A stretch of 64,000 nt of DNA, from assembly GCF_047663525.1 (NCBI RefSeq), contig NC_092602.1, forward strand, positions 16,675,501 through 16,739,500, in the 5' to 3' direction. The position numbers and the translations under genes are program-made. Below are positions 39,851-49,215 of the stretch, piece after piece (positions within the stretch are counted from its first letter, which is position 1; each line of letters begins with the position of its first letter). This stretch comes from Anas platyrhynchos (lineage: Eukaryota > Chordata > Aves > Anseriformes > Anatidae). The notes beneath the pieces were generated by a model. It had not been told where the DNA came from. It searched no databases and saw nothing but the letters and a program-made list of their open reading frames with translations.

Positions 39851-40741
39851 CTGGCAGTTCTTTAGTTCTCTCCTCAGCTGAAGAATTGTGATATGATGGG
39901 GCTCTTGCATGGTGCCAGTTCCAGTGTCAATTTGCTGCACGGTGAGAGCTTCCTGCTTTTTAAGCTAACATCATCATTCAAATCAACCAGGAATGGGAAG
40001 GCTTCATCCAAACAGTTTCTGTAGCTGAAGCACTGAGCTTGAAGCTGGGTGAGCTGTTCTTCTAGCAAACTGATTCGGGTTCTTTCTTGATTTAAGTCAT
40101 GTCAACACTGATTACCAACTTGTTGGTTCTGCAAAGCTTCTCGGAGCAATCTGATTTCAAGTTCCATTTCATCAATCCGGTCTTGATCAGGGTTGTAGTT
40201 GACAACTGTTTTTGGCTCTGTTTGCATATTTGAGCGAATTTACAGATTCATCAAAGTCTGATGAGGATGGACTTATACATGTTATCATGACAGTCTTGGC
40301 GTTCCCTCCTAGGGAGTCTTTCAGAATGCGAGTGATTTTAGCATCCCTGTATGGAATATGTACGCTTTTCCTTTTTGGGTCTCCAAGCGCACTGATGACA
40401 TTTCCCAAGGCCAACAAACCACTATTGATTTGAATTGATTCTTTGAATCCTTCACTGGTATTTCCAGTCTTTGTCACCCTCTCTGATCCTGCCAAATCCA
40501 CAAAATGGAACTTTGAAGCAATCATCTGGACTGATTTCCAAGATGAATCCTGTGGATCACTATTTTTTTTGAGACTCTGCAGATTGTTTCTGACAAATAC
40601 TGATAGTAAAAATGGCATGTGATCGACTAGAGTGTTCGTTCATTTGTGTTGTGCCTGCGTGACGAGCTGCATTGCCACTTTCCAACAGGCTCATCACTTC
40701 ATCTGCACATTCTACTTGGAATTCCTTAGCACCAACAATCA
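39851..40741 (-). pseudogene. KIF27: KIF27 exon 3: switch motifs, several frame breaks
   Basis: An 891-base exon. It encodes switch I (NEHSSRSHA) in one frame and switch II (VDLAGSER) in another. The frames are separated by a 1-base change in an eight-base homopolymer at 40563-40570. The motor end [14 protein letters not shown] is followed by a short deletion near 40209, after which RIDEMELEIRLLREAL resumes in a different frame. A TGA lies at 40102-40104. Near 39960 the coiled-coil part present in the human protein after LVDL is deleted, with another frame change, before ITILQLRRELKNCQ and a GTATTT donor. Confidence 0.9.
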
Positions 40742-41557
40742 CTTCAAACACCAAAAGAAAATCAGAATAATTACATTAATTTTAAACTTTTCAGTAAAAG
40801 CTTACTGCAATTATGAAGAGTCAATCTATAAACACAAATCACACAAGCATACAAGCCTGCATTATTATAAGGTCGTAGCACATAGCTAAATAAAATAAAA
40901 CAGTATGTGGAAAGCACGAAGTACAGCACATCTGAAACCTGCAGAAATAGAATATATGGGTGTATTTTGTCACACCATTTGAAACAGTATTGTAAACAGA
41001 ATACACAGAATACACTTAGGTGTTTACACATCGTCTTATGCAATTTGCAACCTAGTGCTATCTAGAAAAAAAGTATGAGCAAACCTAGCTCAAAGCTTAC
41101 TTTGTCAGTTAAAAAAAAAAAAAAGACAGAAATTTTGAAAGTTTGTAGTAAAAGTGACTCCCACCCTATGTTAAGAACATAGTTCTTAGTGGAATGGAAG
41201 CAGATATTTACAGCATAAGTAGCTTAACAAATATAACTTTGAAGTGAGAAGCAAAGGCTTAATCTTAAAGCATTCATTCAACTGAATAATCATGCACAAT
41301 TGTGTTTCTATGCTGAATTTGCAGAAACAGTAACAGTACTACCTTACCACCTGATGCTGCTTCTGGAGGAACATTGATATTGTTCATAGGAATCTCAAAT
41401 GAAGGCTGCTTCAGATCAGCTAAACTGAATTGATATTTTGAAAACGTGACTTCGTCTAGTATTAGTCATCGGTAAGCTCTCTTTTCAAGAGATGGAAACA
41501 ATAATTTGTGCACACAACAGAAATCAAATGCACGAAGTTCTAGAGCTGAAATCCTAC

Positions 41558-41758
41558 CTGTATTTCCGTTTTCATCTTCTCAGATATGTAAATCTTTCAC
41601 AGAGGTCTCCAACTCCAATAAATCTCAAAGTTCTTCCTCGTAAACCTCTATATAAGATACCTTCACTCGGAAATCGATGTTATGGTTTTCAGAAATATGC
41701 TGAAATAACTCCTGAATAGCCCGTGGGATTATGCCTTTTTCATCCTCTGAAACTGATG
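41558..41758 (-). pseudogene. KIF27: KIF27 exon 2 with two premature stops
   Basis: Encodes KGIIPRAIQELFQ through VKVSYIEVYEEEL, then a TGA where the family has Arg (before DLLELE). A second TGA follows 15 codons later, again in place of Arg (before EDENGN). Both are explained by CGA to TGA transitions, the change expected from deamination of methylated CpG. Acceptor TTTTAG and donor GTAGGA are intact, so splicing would still deliver a truncated motor without the switch regions. Confidence 0.92.
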
Positions 41759-42439
41759 CTAAAATAGAAACACAGATGTCACAGACACTTGCAGTCATTC
41801 TGTCACACAAATTACAAAGACTAAAACTAAAGAGAAGTCTGCGAGGTTTATTACTCAATATAATAAGGAATAGGAAGAGCTCAGTTTTCCCAAGTTTTCA
41901 TGTAAAGATTTGCTTTTCTGTTGATCAGAAATGCATGGAAATGATACAGAACTTTACTACTTTCTGCGGGTACGAGACTACAAGAAAATTAAATTAGTAA
42001 AAAATCACGCTAGAAGAAAAAAATATTTTGAACTTGCTAATGAATTAATGATAAAACTTCAAATCCTTTATGCAAAAAGAACGAATTTCAGGGTTTCAAA
42101 TTCAGAATCAAGGACCAAGAAAAATCCAGATAGTCTTCTAATTCCTGCTACTCCACTTCTTCTCTCTTATTCAGCAGAACAGACAAACAAATTGTGACTT
42201 CTCGATACGGAAGGGAAGATAACCAGAGCTGGTGATACACGATTTCAGGGAAAGTCAGAAAGCAAAATTGTATACATGCAGAAGCTGAAGAATTCTTCTG
42301 CGAACTAATACAGAAAAATAGTAGTTTCCAGTCTCAGGTGTTTGAGAAACACTGACTTGGAAATACCAAGTAAGTCGAATAGTAGAGTTTCAGATATCTG
42401 CCTTTAAAAAAGCAAAATTTGAATTCCACATAAAGTTCA

Positions 42440-43200
42440 ACAAGGCCAATATGCAAGGTTCTGCACTTGTGCTGGAACAGTTACAAGCACAACTACAGTC
42501 TGGACAGAAAACAGATTGAGAGCAGCCTTGAGGAGAAGGACCTGGCGGTGTTGGTTGATCAGAATCTCCACCTGAGCCAGCAATGTGTGCTTCCAGCCCA
42601 GAAAGCCAACCATATCCTGGGCTGCATCAAAAGCAGCATGGCCAGCAGGGGGAGGGAAGTGATTGTCCCCCTCTGCTCTGCTCTCGTGAGACCCCACCTG
42701 GAGCTCTGGGTCCCCCAGCACGAGGACGTGGAAGTATTTGAGAGAGTCCAGGAGGGCCACAGGGATACTTAGAGAGATGGAGCACCTCTCTTACGAAGAC
42801 AGGCTGAGGGAGTTGGAGTTGTGCAGCCTGGAGAAGAGGCTTTAGGCACAGCAGCCTGCCAGTGCCTAAAGGGGGCCTACAGGAAAGCTGGGGAGGGACT
42901 CTGGAGGGACTCTTTGGCAGGTGGTGTAATGATAGGACAAGGAGGAATGGCTTTCCAACTAAAAGAGGGTTGATTTGGATTAGATATTCAGAAGAAATTC
43001 TTTACTCAGAGGGTGGCAAGGCACTGGCACAGGTTGCCCAAAGAAGCTGTGGATGCCCCATCCCTGGGGGTGTTCAAGGCCAGGCTGGATGGGGCCCTGG
43101 GCAACCCGGTCTAGTGGGTGACATCTTTGCCCGTGGCGGGGGGTTGCAACTGGGTGATCTTTAAGGTCCCTTCCAACCCAAATCATTCTAGGATTCTATT
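42440..43200 (+). mobile_element. CR1 fragment in KIF27 intron 1
   Basis: Contains the 3' part of CR1 ORF2 in broken frames (SSLEEKDLAVLVDQNLHLSQ, GCIKSSMASRGREVIVPLCS) and the 3' UTR, ending in CCAACCCAAATCATTCTAGG. It is diverged from the 44672-47304 copy, so it is an older insertion of a different subfamily. Confidence 0.88.
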
Positions 43201-43621
43201 CCATGAAATTTATCTATGAAATCTCTTTGTCAGACTCTGAAAAAAGTCCAAGAGTGAGTTTGCTTCATACAATTACCTAAAGCAGATACTTTCTAAGTAG
43301 GATAAATGGAGCCAAAATTTCTAAAGCACTGTGTTTCAGAAAGTAGGGTAAGTTGCCTGTTAGAATAGAGAATGGGAAAGAGCACTTTAATTTTTTTTTA
43401 TTTTTTTTTTCTCTCATACTTTTGGTATAGCCTAACGGACACAGAATTTGTGTTTAGAACACAACCATCACATAAACTTTGGAATATATATGTCTTTTTT
43501 TGCTATACATTTTTTCATTATCTCTTAAAAATTCTCAAGCATCATCTGTTATGTATTAAATACTTAATTTGCAGAACTACATTGTTCACACACACACAAA
43601 AAAAGACTTTTTACAACGTAC

Positions 43622-43931
43622 CAATGTGACCACCTCCAATGGTGTAAGTCTTCCCAGAACCTGTCTGTCCGTATGCAAATACTGTAGCATTATATCCCTC
43701 AGCCAAAGACACTAGAAGAGGTTTAATGCAAACTGGATAAACTTCTTCTTGGGTTGAGTTTTTGCCAAATACAACATCAAAAGTGAAGACACGGTCTTTC
43801 CCAATGATTATTTGTTGTGTATTTGGGACTAATCTCACGCATACTTGGTGGTTATGAAGTACTTCCTTGGAAAGCAGAGGTCTGACCCTTACTGCAACTT
43901 TAACCAGGATCTCCTCCATGCCGGCCTCCAT
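43622..43931 (-). pseudogene. KIF27: KIF27 exon 1: motor N-terminus and P-loop
   Basis: The reading frame starts at ATG 43919 (MEEILVKVAVRVRPLL), matching the usual KIF27 start, with another in-frame ATG four codons upstream at 43931. It contains the ATP-binding P-loop GQTGSGKT preceded by ATVFAY, and ends at GGGHIG before a GTACGT donor. This exon is undamaged. The nearest upstream candidate promoter is the CpG island at about 47.9-48.5 kb, about 4 kb away with a CR1 insertion in between. Confidence 0.93.
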
Positions 43932-43946
43932 CTCTGTGCTCCCCAC

Positions 43947-44671
43947 TCAGTATTCAGGAAGTCATTACGAGATCTGTTACAATTCCTCTGTTCACCTCAT
44001 TTGCAATTTTCTGCACCTAAGAAAAAATGTTTTCCGAGTTAAAGAAGAAAGAATTAACTCCCTGCTGAAGCAGAATGTTGAAGAGTTTCCCAAAGAATAC
44101 ATAAGCAACATTACACCCTGGAAAGGAACTGTGATAAAAAAGCAGATATGTTAACAACTGTTAAACCAGTGCAGAAACTAATTTTGCTTCTATTACCTTC
44201 TAAGCTAGCAGACTTAACCTTTGGTCTGAAAGTGGTCAGACTTTCTGTTTGGACGTTATACTGCCGGATGAAGCAACAATATTGTAAGATCTTGTTAATG
44301 AACTCTTGATAAAGCATAGACTTACAATGAACCTTATTTTCTCACTGCTACAGTACCGATGCATAGGCAACAGAAATTATTCAAAAAAACCTTTTTATCC
44401 GGAATTAATACCTATAGACACACACGTGCTTGAAAGCCATCTTCTGCTTACAAGGGCCAAGTATTTAGAATTTCAGAAGCACAGAAAGCTGTCGTGTTGC
44501 TTACATGGGGGGTATGATTTTAAATAGTTGTGATTACTACACACCAAGCATTCCTCTGATTTTAATCCGTCTCTTTATGCCCATATGGAACTATTTTTTA
44601 TTAGTTATATAATATTATTATATATTATATAATAATATTATAATATTAATAATATTATAATATTAATATAT
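43947..44671. other. KIF27 upstream flank and AT-rich tract
   Basis: No gene is recognised. It ends in an almost pure A/T tract (44600-44671, TAATATTA repeats) that directly abuts the 5' junction of the young CR1, and so probably was the insertion site. Confidence 0.6.
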
Positions 44672-47304
44672 TCTGTGTGGAACTTCAGGTCGGCGATGGC
44701 AAAGTTGAGAGCCTCTGGGTAAGGATCAAGGGACGAACGAATAAAGGGGATGTCGTTGTGGGAGTCTATTACAGACCGCCTGGCCAGGACGATAGCGCCG
44801 ATAACTTATTCTTTACAGAACTAAGAGAGGCCTCGAGATTAACTCCCCTTGTCCTTATGGGGGACTTCAACTTGCCAGACGTTAACTGGGAGTGCCACAC
44901 GGCTGACACGAGCAAGTCCAGGAGGTTCATGAAGCACCTAGATGATAACTTTTTGGTGCAGGTGCTAACGGAGCCAACTAGGAAAGGTGCCCTCCTAGAC
45001 CTGTTGCTAGAAAACAGAGAGGGTCTGGTGGGAGATGTGGTGATTGGTGGCCGCCTCGGTCATAGCGACCATGAAGTGGTTGAGTTCAAAATTTACGGTG
45101 ACAGAAGGAAAAGTGCCACCAAAACCTCATCCCTAGATATGGGGAAGGCGGACTTCAGGCTGCTCGGGGAACTAGTCAGCAAGGTCCCCTGGGAAGCTGC
45201 TCTTGAAGGCCTTGATGTCCACCAGTGCTGGTCACTCTTTAAGCGATGCCTCCTAGAAGCACAAGATCAGGCGATTCCTAAATATCGCAAGTCAGGCAGG
45301 CGGGGCAGGAGGCCGGCGTGGCTGACCAGGAACATTCTAATGGAGATTAGGCGGAAACAGAGAGTGTTTCGCTACTGGAAGGAGGGCCGGGTGACATGGA
45401 AAGAATACAGGGATGCTGCTCGTGTCTGTAGGAAGAAAATTCGTGTGGCTAAAGCACACCTAGAGTTGAAGCTGGCTGTGTCTGTGAGAGAAAATAAAAA
45501 GGGTTTTTTTAGATATGTGAATGGAAAAAGGAGAACTAAAGAATACATAGGGCCGCTCCTTGACAGGGAAGGTCTTCTCACAGACGATGACATAGGCAAA
45601 GCAGAGACGCTTAACGCCTTCTTTGCCTCTGTCTTCAATGCCGATGATGGGCTTCGGGACCCAGGGTGCCCCGAGCTGGAGGACCGGGACGGTGGGGATG
45701 ACAAACTCCCGACCGACCCTGAACGTGTGCGGGATCTGCTACTCCACCTGGATCCCTACAAGTCCATGGGTCCGGATGGGATTCATCCCCGGGTGCTGAA
45801 GGAGCTGGCGGACGTCATCGCGGAACCTCTCTCAATTATTTTTCAACGATCCTGGGAGTCTGGAGAGGTCCCGGTAGACTGGAAGCTGGCAAATGTTGTG
45901 CCGATTTTCAAGAAGGGTCAGAAAGAAGACCCTAGCAATTACAGGCCTGTCAGTCTCACGTCAGTGCCTGGTAAAATCATGGAGAAGATGGTTCTCGAAC
46001 GTATTGAGGCGCACCTGGGGGACAAAGCAGTCATTGGTCCCAGCCAGCATGGGTTTGTGAAGGGTAGGTCCTGCCTAACTAACCTGATTTCCTTTTATGA
46101 TAAGATCACCCGTATGGTGGACCAAGGGAAACCAGCTGATGTGATTTTTTTGGACTTCAGCAAGGCTTTTGACACGGTTTCCCATAGGATCCTACTGGAC
46201 AAAATGTCCAGCATACAGCTAAATAAAAACATCATACGATGGGTGAGCAATTGGCTAACGGGCAGGGCCCAAAGGGTTATGGTGAATGGGGCTGCGTCAG
46301 GCTGGCGGGCGGTCACCAGTGGGGTCCCTCAAGGCTCCATTTTAGGGCCGGTACTTTTCAATATTTTTATAAACGATCTGGATGTAGGAATAGAAGGCAT
46401 TTTGAGCAAGTTTGCTGATGACACCAAACTTGGAGGAGTTGTGGACTCAAATGAGGGTGGAAAGGCCTTGCAGAGGGATCTGGATAGGTTGGAGAGCTGG
46501 GCGATCGCCAACCGCATGAAGTTCAATAAGAGCAAGTGCCGGGTCCTGCACCTGGGACGGGGAAACCCTGGCTGCACGTACAGACTGGGCGATGAGACGC
46601 TGGAGAGCAGCCTAGAAGAGAGGGATCTGGGGGTCGTGGTAGACAGCAAGTTGAATATGAGCCAGCAGTGTGCCCTGGCAGCCAGGAGGGCCAACCGTGT
46701 CCTGGGGTGCATCAAGCACGGCATCGCTAGTAGGTCAAGGGAGGTGATTGTCCCGCTCTACTCTGCGCTGGTGCGGCCTCACCTCGAGTACTGTGTGCAG
46801 TTCTGGGCACCACAGTATAAAAAGGACATGAAACTGTTGGAGAGTGTCCAGAGGAGGGCTACGAAGATGGTGAAAGGCCTGGAGGGGAAGACGTACGAGG
46901 AACGGCTGAGGGCACTGGGCCTGTTCAGCCTGGAGAAGAGGAGGCTGAGGGGAGACCTCATCGCAGTCTACAACTTCCTCGTAAGGGGGTGTCGAGAGGC
47001 AGGAGACCTTTTCTCCATTAACACCAGCGACAGGACCCGCGGGAATGGGGTTAAGCTGAGGCAGGGGAAGTTTAGGCTGGACATCAGGAAGGGGTTCTTC
47101 ACAGAGAGAGTGGTTGCACACTGGAACAGGCTCCCCAGGGAAGTGGTCACTGCACCGAGCCTGTCTGAATTTAAGAAGAGATTGGACTGTGCACTTAGTC
47201 ACATGGTCTGAACTTGGGTAGACCTGTGCGGTGTCAAGAGTTGGACTTGATGATCCTTAAGGGTCCCTTCCAACTCAGGATATTCTATGATTCTATGATT
47301 CTAT
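44672..47304 (+). mobile_element. Young 5'-truncated CR1 LINE
   Basis: Retrotransposon copy joined at its 5' end to an AT-rich tract. It carries a continuous ORF2 frame to the TGA at 47209-47211, a short 3' UTR, and the CR1 terminus of three ATTCTATG-type units ending at about 47304. No target-site duplication is evident, which is normal for CR1. The 5' part (promoter, ORF1 and the start of the endonuclease) is missing, so the copy is dead on arrival although its remaining frame is undamaged. Confidence 0.96.
44677..47211 (+). CDS. CR1 ORF2 remnant: partial endonuclease plus reverse transcriptase
   Basis: An open frame of about 844 codons with no stop. It begins mid-domain at the truncation point and its first codon is not a true start. 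Order: C-terminal half of an APE-type endonuclease ([11 protein letters not shown] near residue 62, SDHEVVEF near 130), then reverse transcriptase. RT motifs are [63 protein letters not shown] and the catalytic FADD at 46411-46422. A C-terminal region ends near [16 protein letters not shown]1 uses this protein for target-primed reverse transcription. The intact frame over 2.5 kb indicates recent insertion. No complete protein is expected because the N-terminus is gone. Confidence 0.93.
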   Translation: MELQVGDGKVESLWVRIKGRTNKGDVVVGVYYRPPGQDDSADNLFFTELREASRLTPLVLMGDFNLPDVNWECHTADTSKSRRFMKHLDDNFLVQVLTEPTRKGALLDLLLENREGLVGDVVIGGRLGHSDHEVVEFKIYGDRRKSATKTSSLDMGKADFRLLGELVSKVPWEAALEGLDVHQCWSLFKRCLLEAQDQAIPKYRKSGRRGRRPAWLTRNILMEIRRKQRVFRYWKEGRVTWKEYRDAARVCRKKIRVAKAHLELKLAVSVRENKKGFFRYVNGKRRTKEYIGPLLDREGLLTDDDIGKAETLNAFFASVFNADDGLRDPGCPELEDRDGGDDKLPTDPERVRDLLLHLDPYKSMGPDGIHPRVLKELADVIAEPLSIIFQRSWESGEVPVDWKLANVVPIFKKGQKEDPSNYRPVSLTSVPGKIMEKMVLERIEAHLGDKAVIGPSQHGFVKGRSCLTNLISFYDKITRMVDQGKPADVIFLDFSKAFDTVSHRILLDKMSSIQLNKNIIRWVSNWLTGRAQRVMVNGAASGWRAVTSGVPQGSILGPVLFNIFINDLDVGIEGILSKFADDTKLGGVVDSNEGGKALQRDLDRLESWAIANRMKFNKSKCRVLHLGRGNPGCTYRLGDETLESSLEERDLGVVVDSKLNMSQQCALAARRANRVLGCIKHGIASRSREVIVPLYSALVRPHLEYCVQFWAPQYKKDMKLLESVQRRATKMVKGLEGKTYEERLRALGLFSLEKRRLRGDLIAVYNFLVRGCREAGDLFSINTSDRTRGNGVKLRQGKFRLDIRKGFFTERVVAHWNRLPREVVTAPSLSEFKKRLDCALSHMV

Positions 47305-47840
47305 ATTTCAGCAACCATGGTTCCTTATACTGCCCCCCATCTATTAATTCTGAAGCACAAGAAGAAGCATCGAATAGGATTTCTTTACAAATGTCTACCA
47401 GAAACACTCCAAAGCCTCGATGGGTATCAAATGCTGCCGGATCCCAAACACATCTTCTGCTCTTGCTGATTCTCAGTCAAGGAGGCTTTGCCATGCAAAG
47501 GAAAGTTTGCTGAACTTCCTTCTTGCTCAACTCCCACGCAGCCTTTTTGCTCTGTTACCCAACTGGCAGAACTCACCAGCTAAGCACATCAAATTCAGCC
47601 TGCATGAAAATGCAACCAGATTGAAACACAAGTCTTCTGTGGTTGCAAAGAGAAGAGTTTTGGCATTTCACTCACACCCATTTGCATTGAGGGCTTGTCC
47701 ATTCAGAGCTGAGAAACTTTGGAAGCTGACAAAAAGCCTTGTTGTACAGAACAGAGCAAAGGGAAGCCAAGAAAGAGAAGCAAGAGCCTGAAATCCTGCT
47801 CATTTCAGAAAGGGCACGGCAATCACGAGCACATGCTGAA
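47305..47840. other. Short unique stretch between CR1 and CpG island
   Basis: Open frames of 99 and 123 codons on the plus strand have no recognisable domain. I see nothing supportable as a gene. Confidence 0.5.
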
Positions 47841-47849
47841 AACTTACTG

Positions 47850-48500
47850 ACTCCCCCCCCGCCCCCCCCTCCCAAAATGACACCCAAACCAGTCGCGGGA
47901 GGGGAGGGGCGGAGGAGGGGAGAGATCCCATCTCCTACTTCCTCAAACAAACACCAAGCAAAATGCCGGCTCAGCGGCGCTGTGGGGCGGCTCCCCCCAG
48001 CCCCAGCCCCGGCCCCGTCGCTCCCCGCTCCAAACCTGCTCCGGGCGGCGGGAGGCAGCCTCCGGGCGGGCTGAGGGGCCGGCGGGCCGCGCCTGGGCCG
48101 CCCGCGCTGCTGGTGACAGCACCTCGCTAGGCAACGTCCGCAACCTTCGGCGGCGCCGCCCCGCCGCGCACAGTGGCCCCCCGCAGCAGGAGGGCGCAGG
48201 CGGAGTGGGGGTTGAGGGGTGGGTGTGAGGGGACACCGGGGGGCAGCGGGGGGCAGCCCCCGGCCCCCAGGGACGCGCACAGCTCGCCCTCGAGTCCTGG
48301 GGAGGGTGGAGGGGGCCGTCTGCTTGTGGTCAAAGCAGGGGTGCGAAATGCGGCTTCCATCGCCGCGCTCGTCATGGAGGAGAGCGTCTCCTTATGGCTC
48401 CGGTGGAGCTCAGCGGTAAAGGCTGAGTTTTCCCTCAAACACAAGCGGTCTCCAAGTAGGCGAGCCACGCTCACAACTGCTCGCAGCTGCTGGCCCAGCA
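47850..48500. promoter_or_regulatory. CpG island, candidate promoter
   Basis: A strongly GC-rich block with dense CpG between about 47975 and 48330 (GGCGGCGCCGCCCCGCC, CGGGCGGGCTGAGGGGCC), flanked by a C-run at 47855-47875. It lies about 4 kb upstream of KIF27 coding exon 1 on the minus strand and about 0.4 kb beyond the GKAP1-like exon. It is the natural candidate for the original KIF27 promoter with a non-coding first exon. A plus-strand transcript from the same island cannot be excluded. All-frame open reading here (up to 202 codons) reflects composition. Confidence 0.65.
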
Positions 48501-48605
48501 GCCGCCGGGAGTGCCCAGGCACACGTCCACACACAGACACATCTGTAGACACAATGCCGACAGAGCTCAAGGAGCAAAACGCGAACGGATTCTGTCCGAT
48601 TTGTA

Positions 48606-48832
48606 TATGAAAAACAACAGATAAGACCAAGTCGGTCCCATTCATGACATGGAACACTGCTTTAGCAATTTGTAAGTGCACAGAGCTTACTCCACCCTAA
48701 AGACTTGATAAACAAAGAGACATTTAGAAAGCTAAGCTGTGAAATGACTGAAACAAAAAGGTGTATTTCCAGCTTCAGTTCCCTAAAGCGTGTAAGTACT
48801 TCTCAGAAACATAAGACAGGACAATGTAAAGA
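48606..48832. repeat. Left copy of a ~225-bp direct repeat
   Basis: Begins at AACAACAGATAAGACCAAG and ends at CAGAAACATAAGACAGGACAATG. It is about 90% or more identical to 53354-53586 in the same orientation, about 4.75 kb away. The left copy lacks a ~12-base segment present in the right one (after GCTTTAGCA). Flanks differ, so this is a discrete duplicated block. Confidence 0.9.
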
Positions 48833-48933
48833 TGTAATCTGCGATTAAGTAGTTCTTCTTTCACAGGGAAAACCAAAACCAATGACTTTTCAGGGACAGC
48901 AAAAACTCTTGATGAGACAACAACCTTACTCAC

Positions 48934-49215
48934 TGTTGAAAATATAATCCCTTTACATCATTGGCCTCACTCTGCTGATGTTCTCTCCTTTTTCTTCTTT
49001 TCTCTCCTTTCTTCACATTTATAGATCTACACCCTGAAGCTAGAGATTTACCAGCACGTCGGCCACTTCTGCCTTTTCCAGGCTCTGAATCAGTATCACT
49101 TTCCAGTTGTAGTAAGGCAAAACGAGACGCAATGGTAGGGACTGAACTGATTAGAGCAGATTCCACTGCCATGTCTGAAATTCTAGGGAGCTGGCTTCTT
49201 TTAATTATCAGTTTC
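48934..49215 (-). pseudogene. GKAP1: GKAP1-like first coding exon, isolated
   Basis: GKAP1 (42-kDa cGMP-dependent-kinase-anchoring protein) binds PKG-I at the Golgi. The frame starts at ATG 49172. It encodes the conserved N-terminus, including [24 protein letters not shown], the basic stretch [11 protein letters not shown] and QQSEAND. The exon has a CCCAG acceptor at its 5' side (49216-49220, so an upstream UTR exon is expected) and a strong GTGAGT donor after 48934. The exon itself is undamaged, but none of the remaining GKAP1 exons is recognisable downstream before the KIF27 exons begin at 43.9 kb. In other vertebrates GKAP1 lies downstream of KIF27 in the same orientation; here it lies upstream. 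I read it as a gene fragment, and use as a donor exon cannot be excluded. Confidence 0.85.

Larger units (their letters stand above)
25220..43931 (-). pseudogene. KIF27: KIF27-like kinesin, unprocessed pseudogene
   Basis: KIF27 is a kinesin-4-family motor related to KIF7, linked to Hedgehog signalling and motile cilia. Sixteen exons are recognisable on the minus strand: 43622-43931 (start at 43919 or in-frame 43931), 41558-41758, 39851-40741, 37221-37361, 34654-34860, 33820-33979, 33299-33432, 32576-32731, 31278-31483, 30710-30908, 30256-30365, 29001-29177, 28142-28337, 26873-27079, 25867-26065, 25220-25385. Every junction has AG and GT. The peptides follow human KIF27 in order through motor and coiled coil, as far as the ELKKKLK...QLMAP region. 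In-frame TGA codons lie at 41625-41627, 41580-41582, 40102-40104 and 31311-31313. Frame breaks lie at the T8 run 40563-40570, near 40209, near 39960, near 33857, at the T8 run 30756-30763 and near 25285. The C-terminal exons were not found. Introns are retained, so this is not a retrocopy. The family assignment is firm; non-function is strongly supported. Confidence 0.93.

Noticed and set aside
41348..41424. Exon-like piece between KIF27 exons 2 and 3 (peptide around LADLKQPSFEIPMNNINV)
   Set aside because: Has a GTAAGG donor and an open frame, but the phase does not fit the neighbouring KIF27 exons and the peptide was not recognised; insufficient support.
47672..48681. Frames of 145-202 codons over the CpG island
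   Set aside because: Composition effect in a GC-rich block; open on both strands and without a conserved motif.
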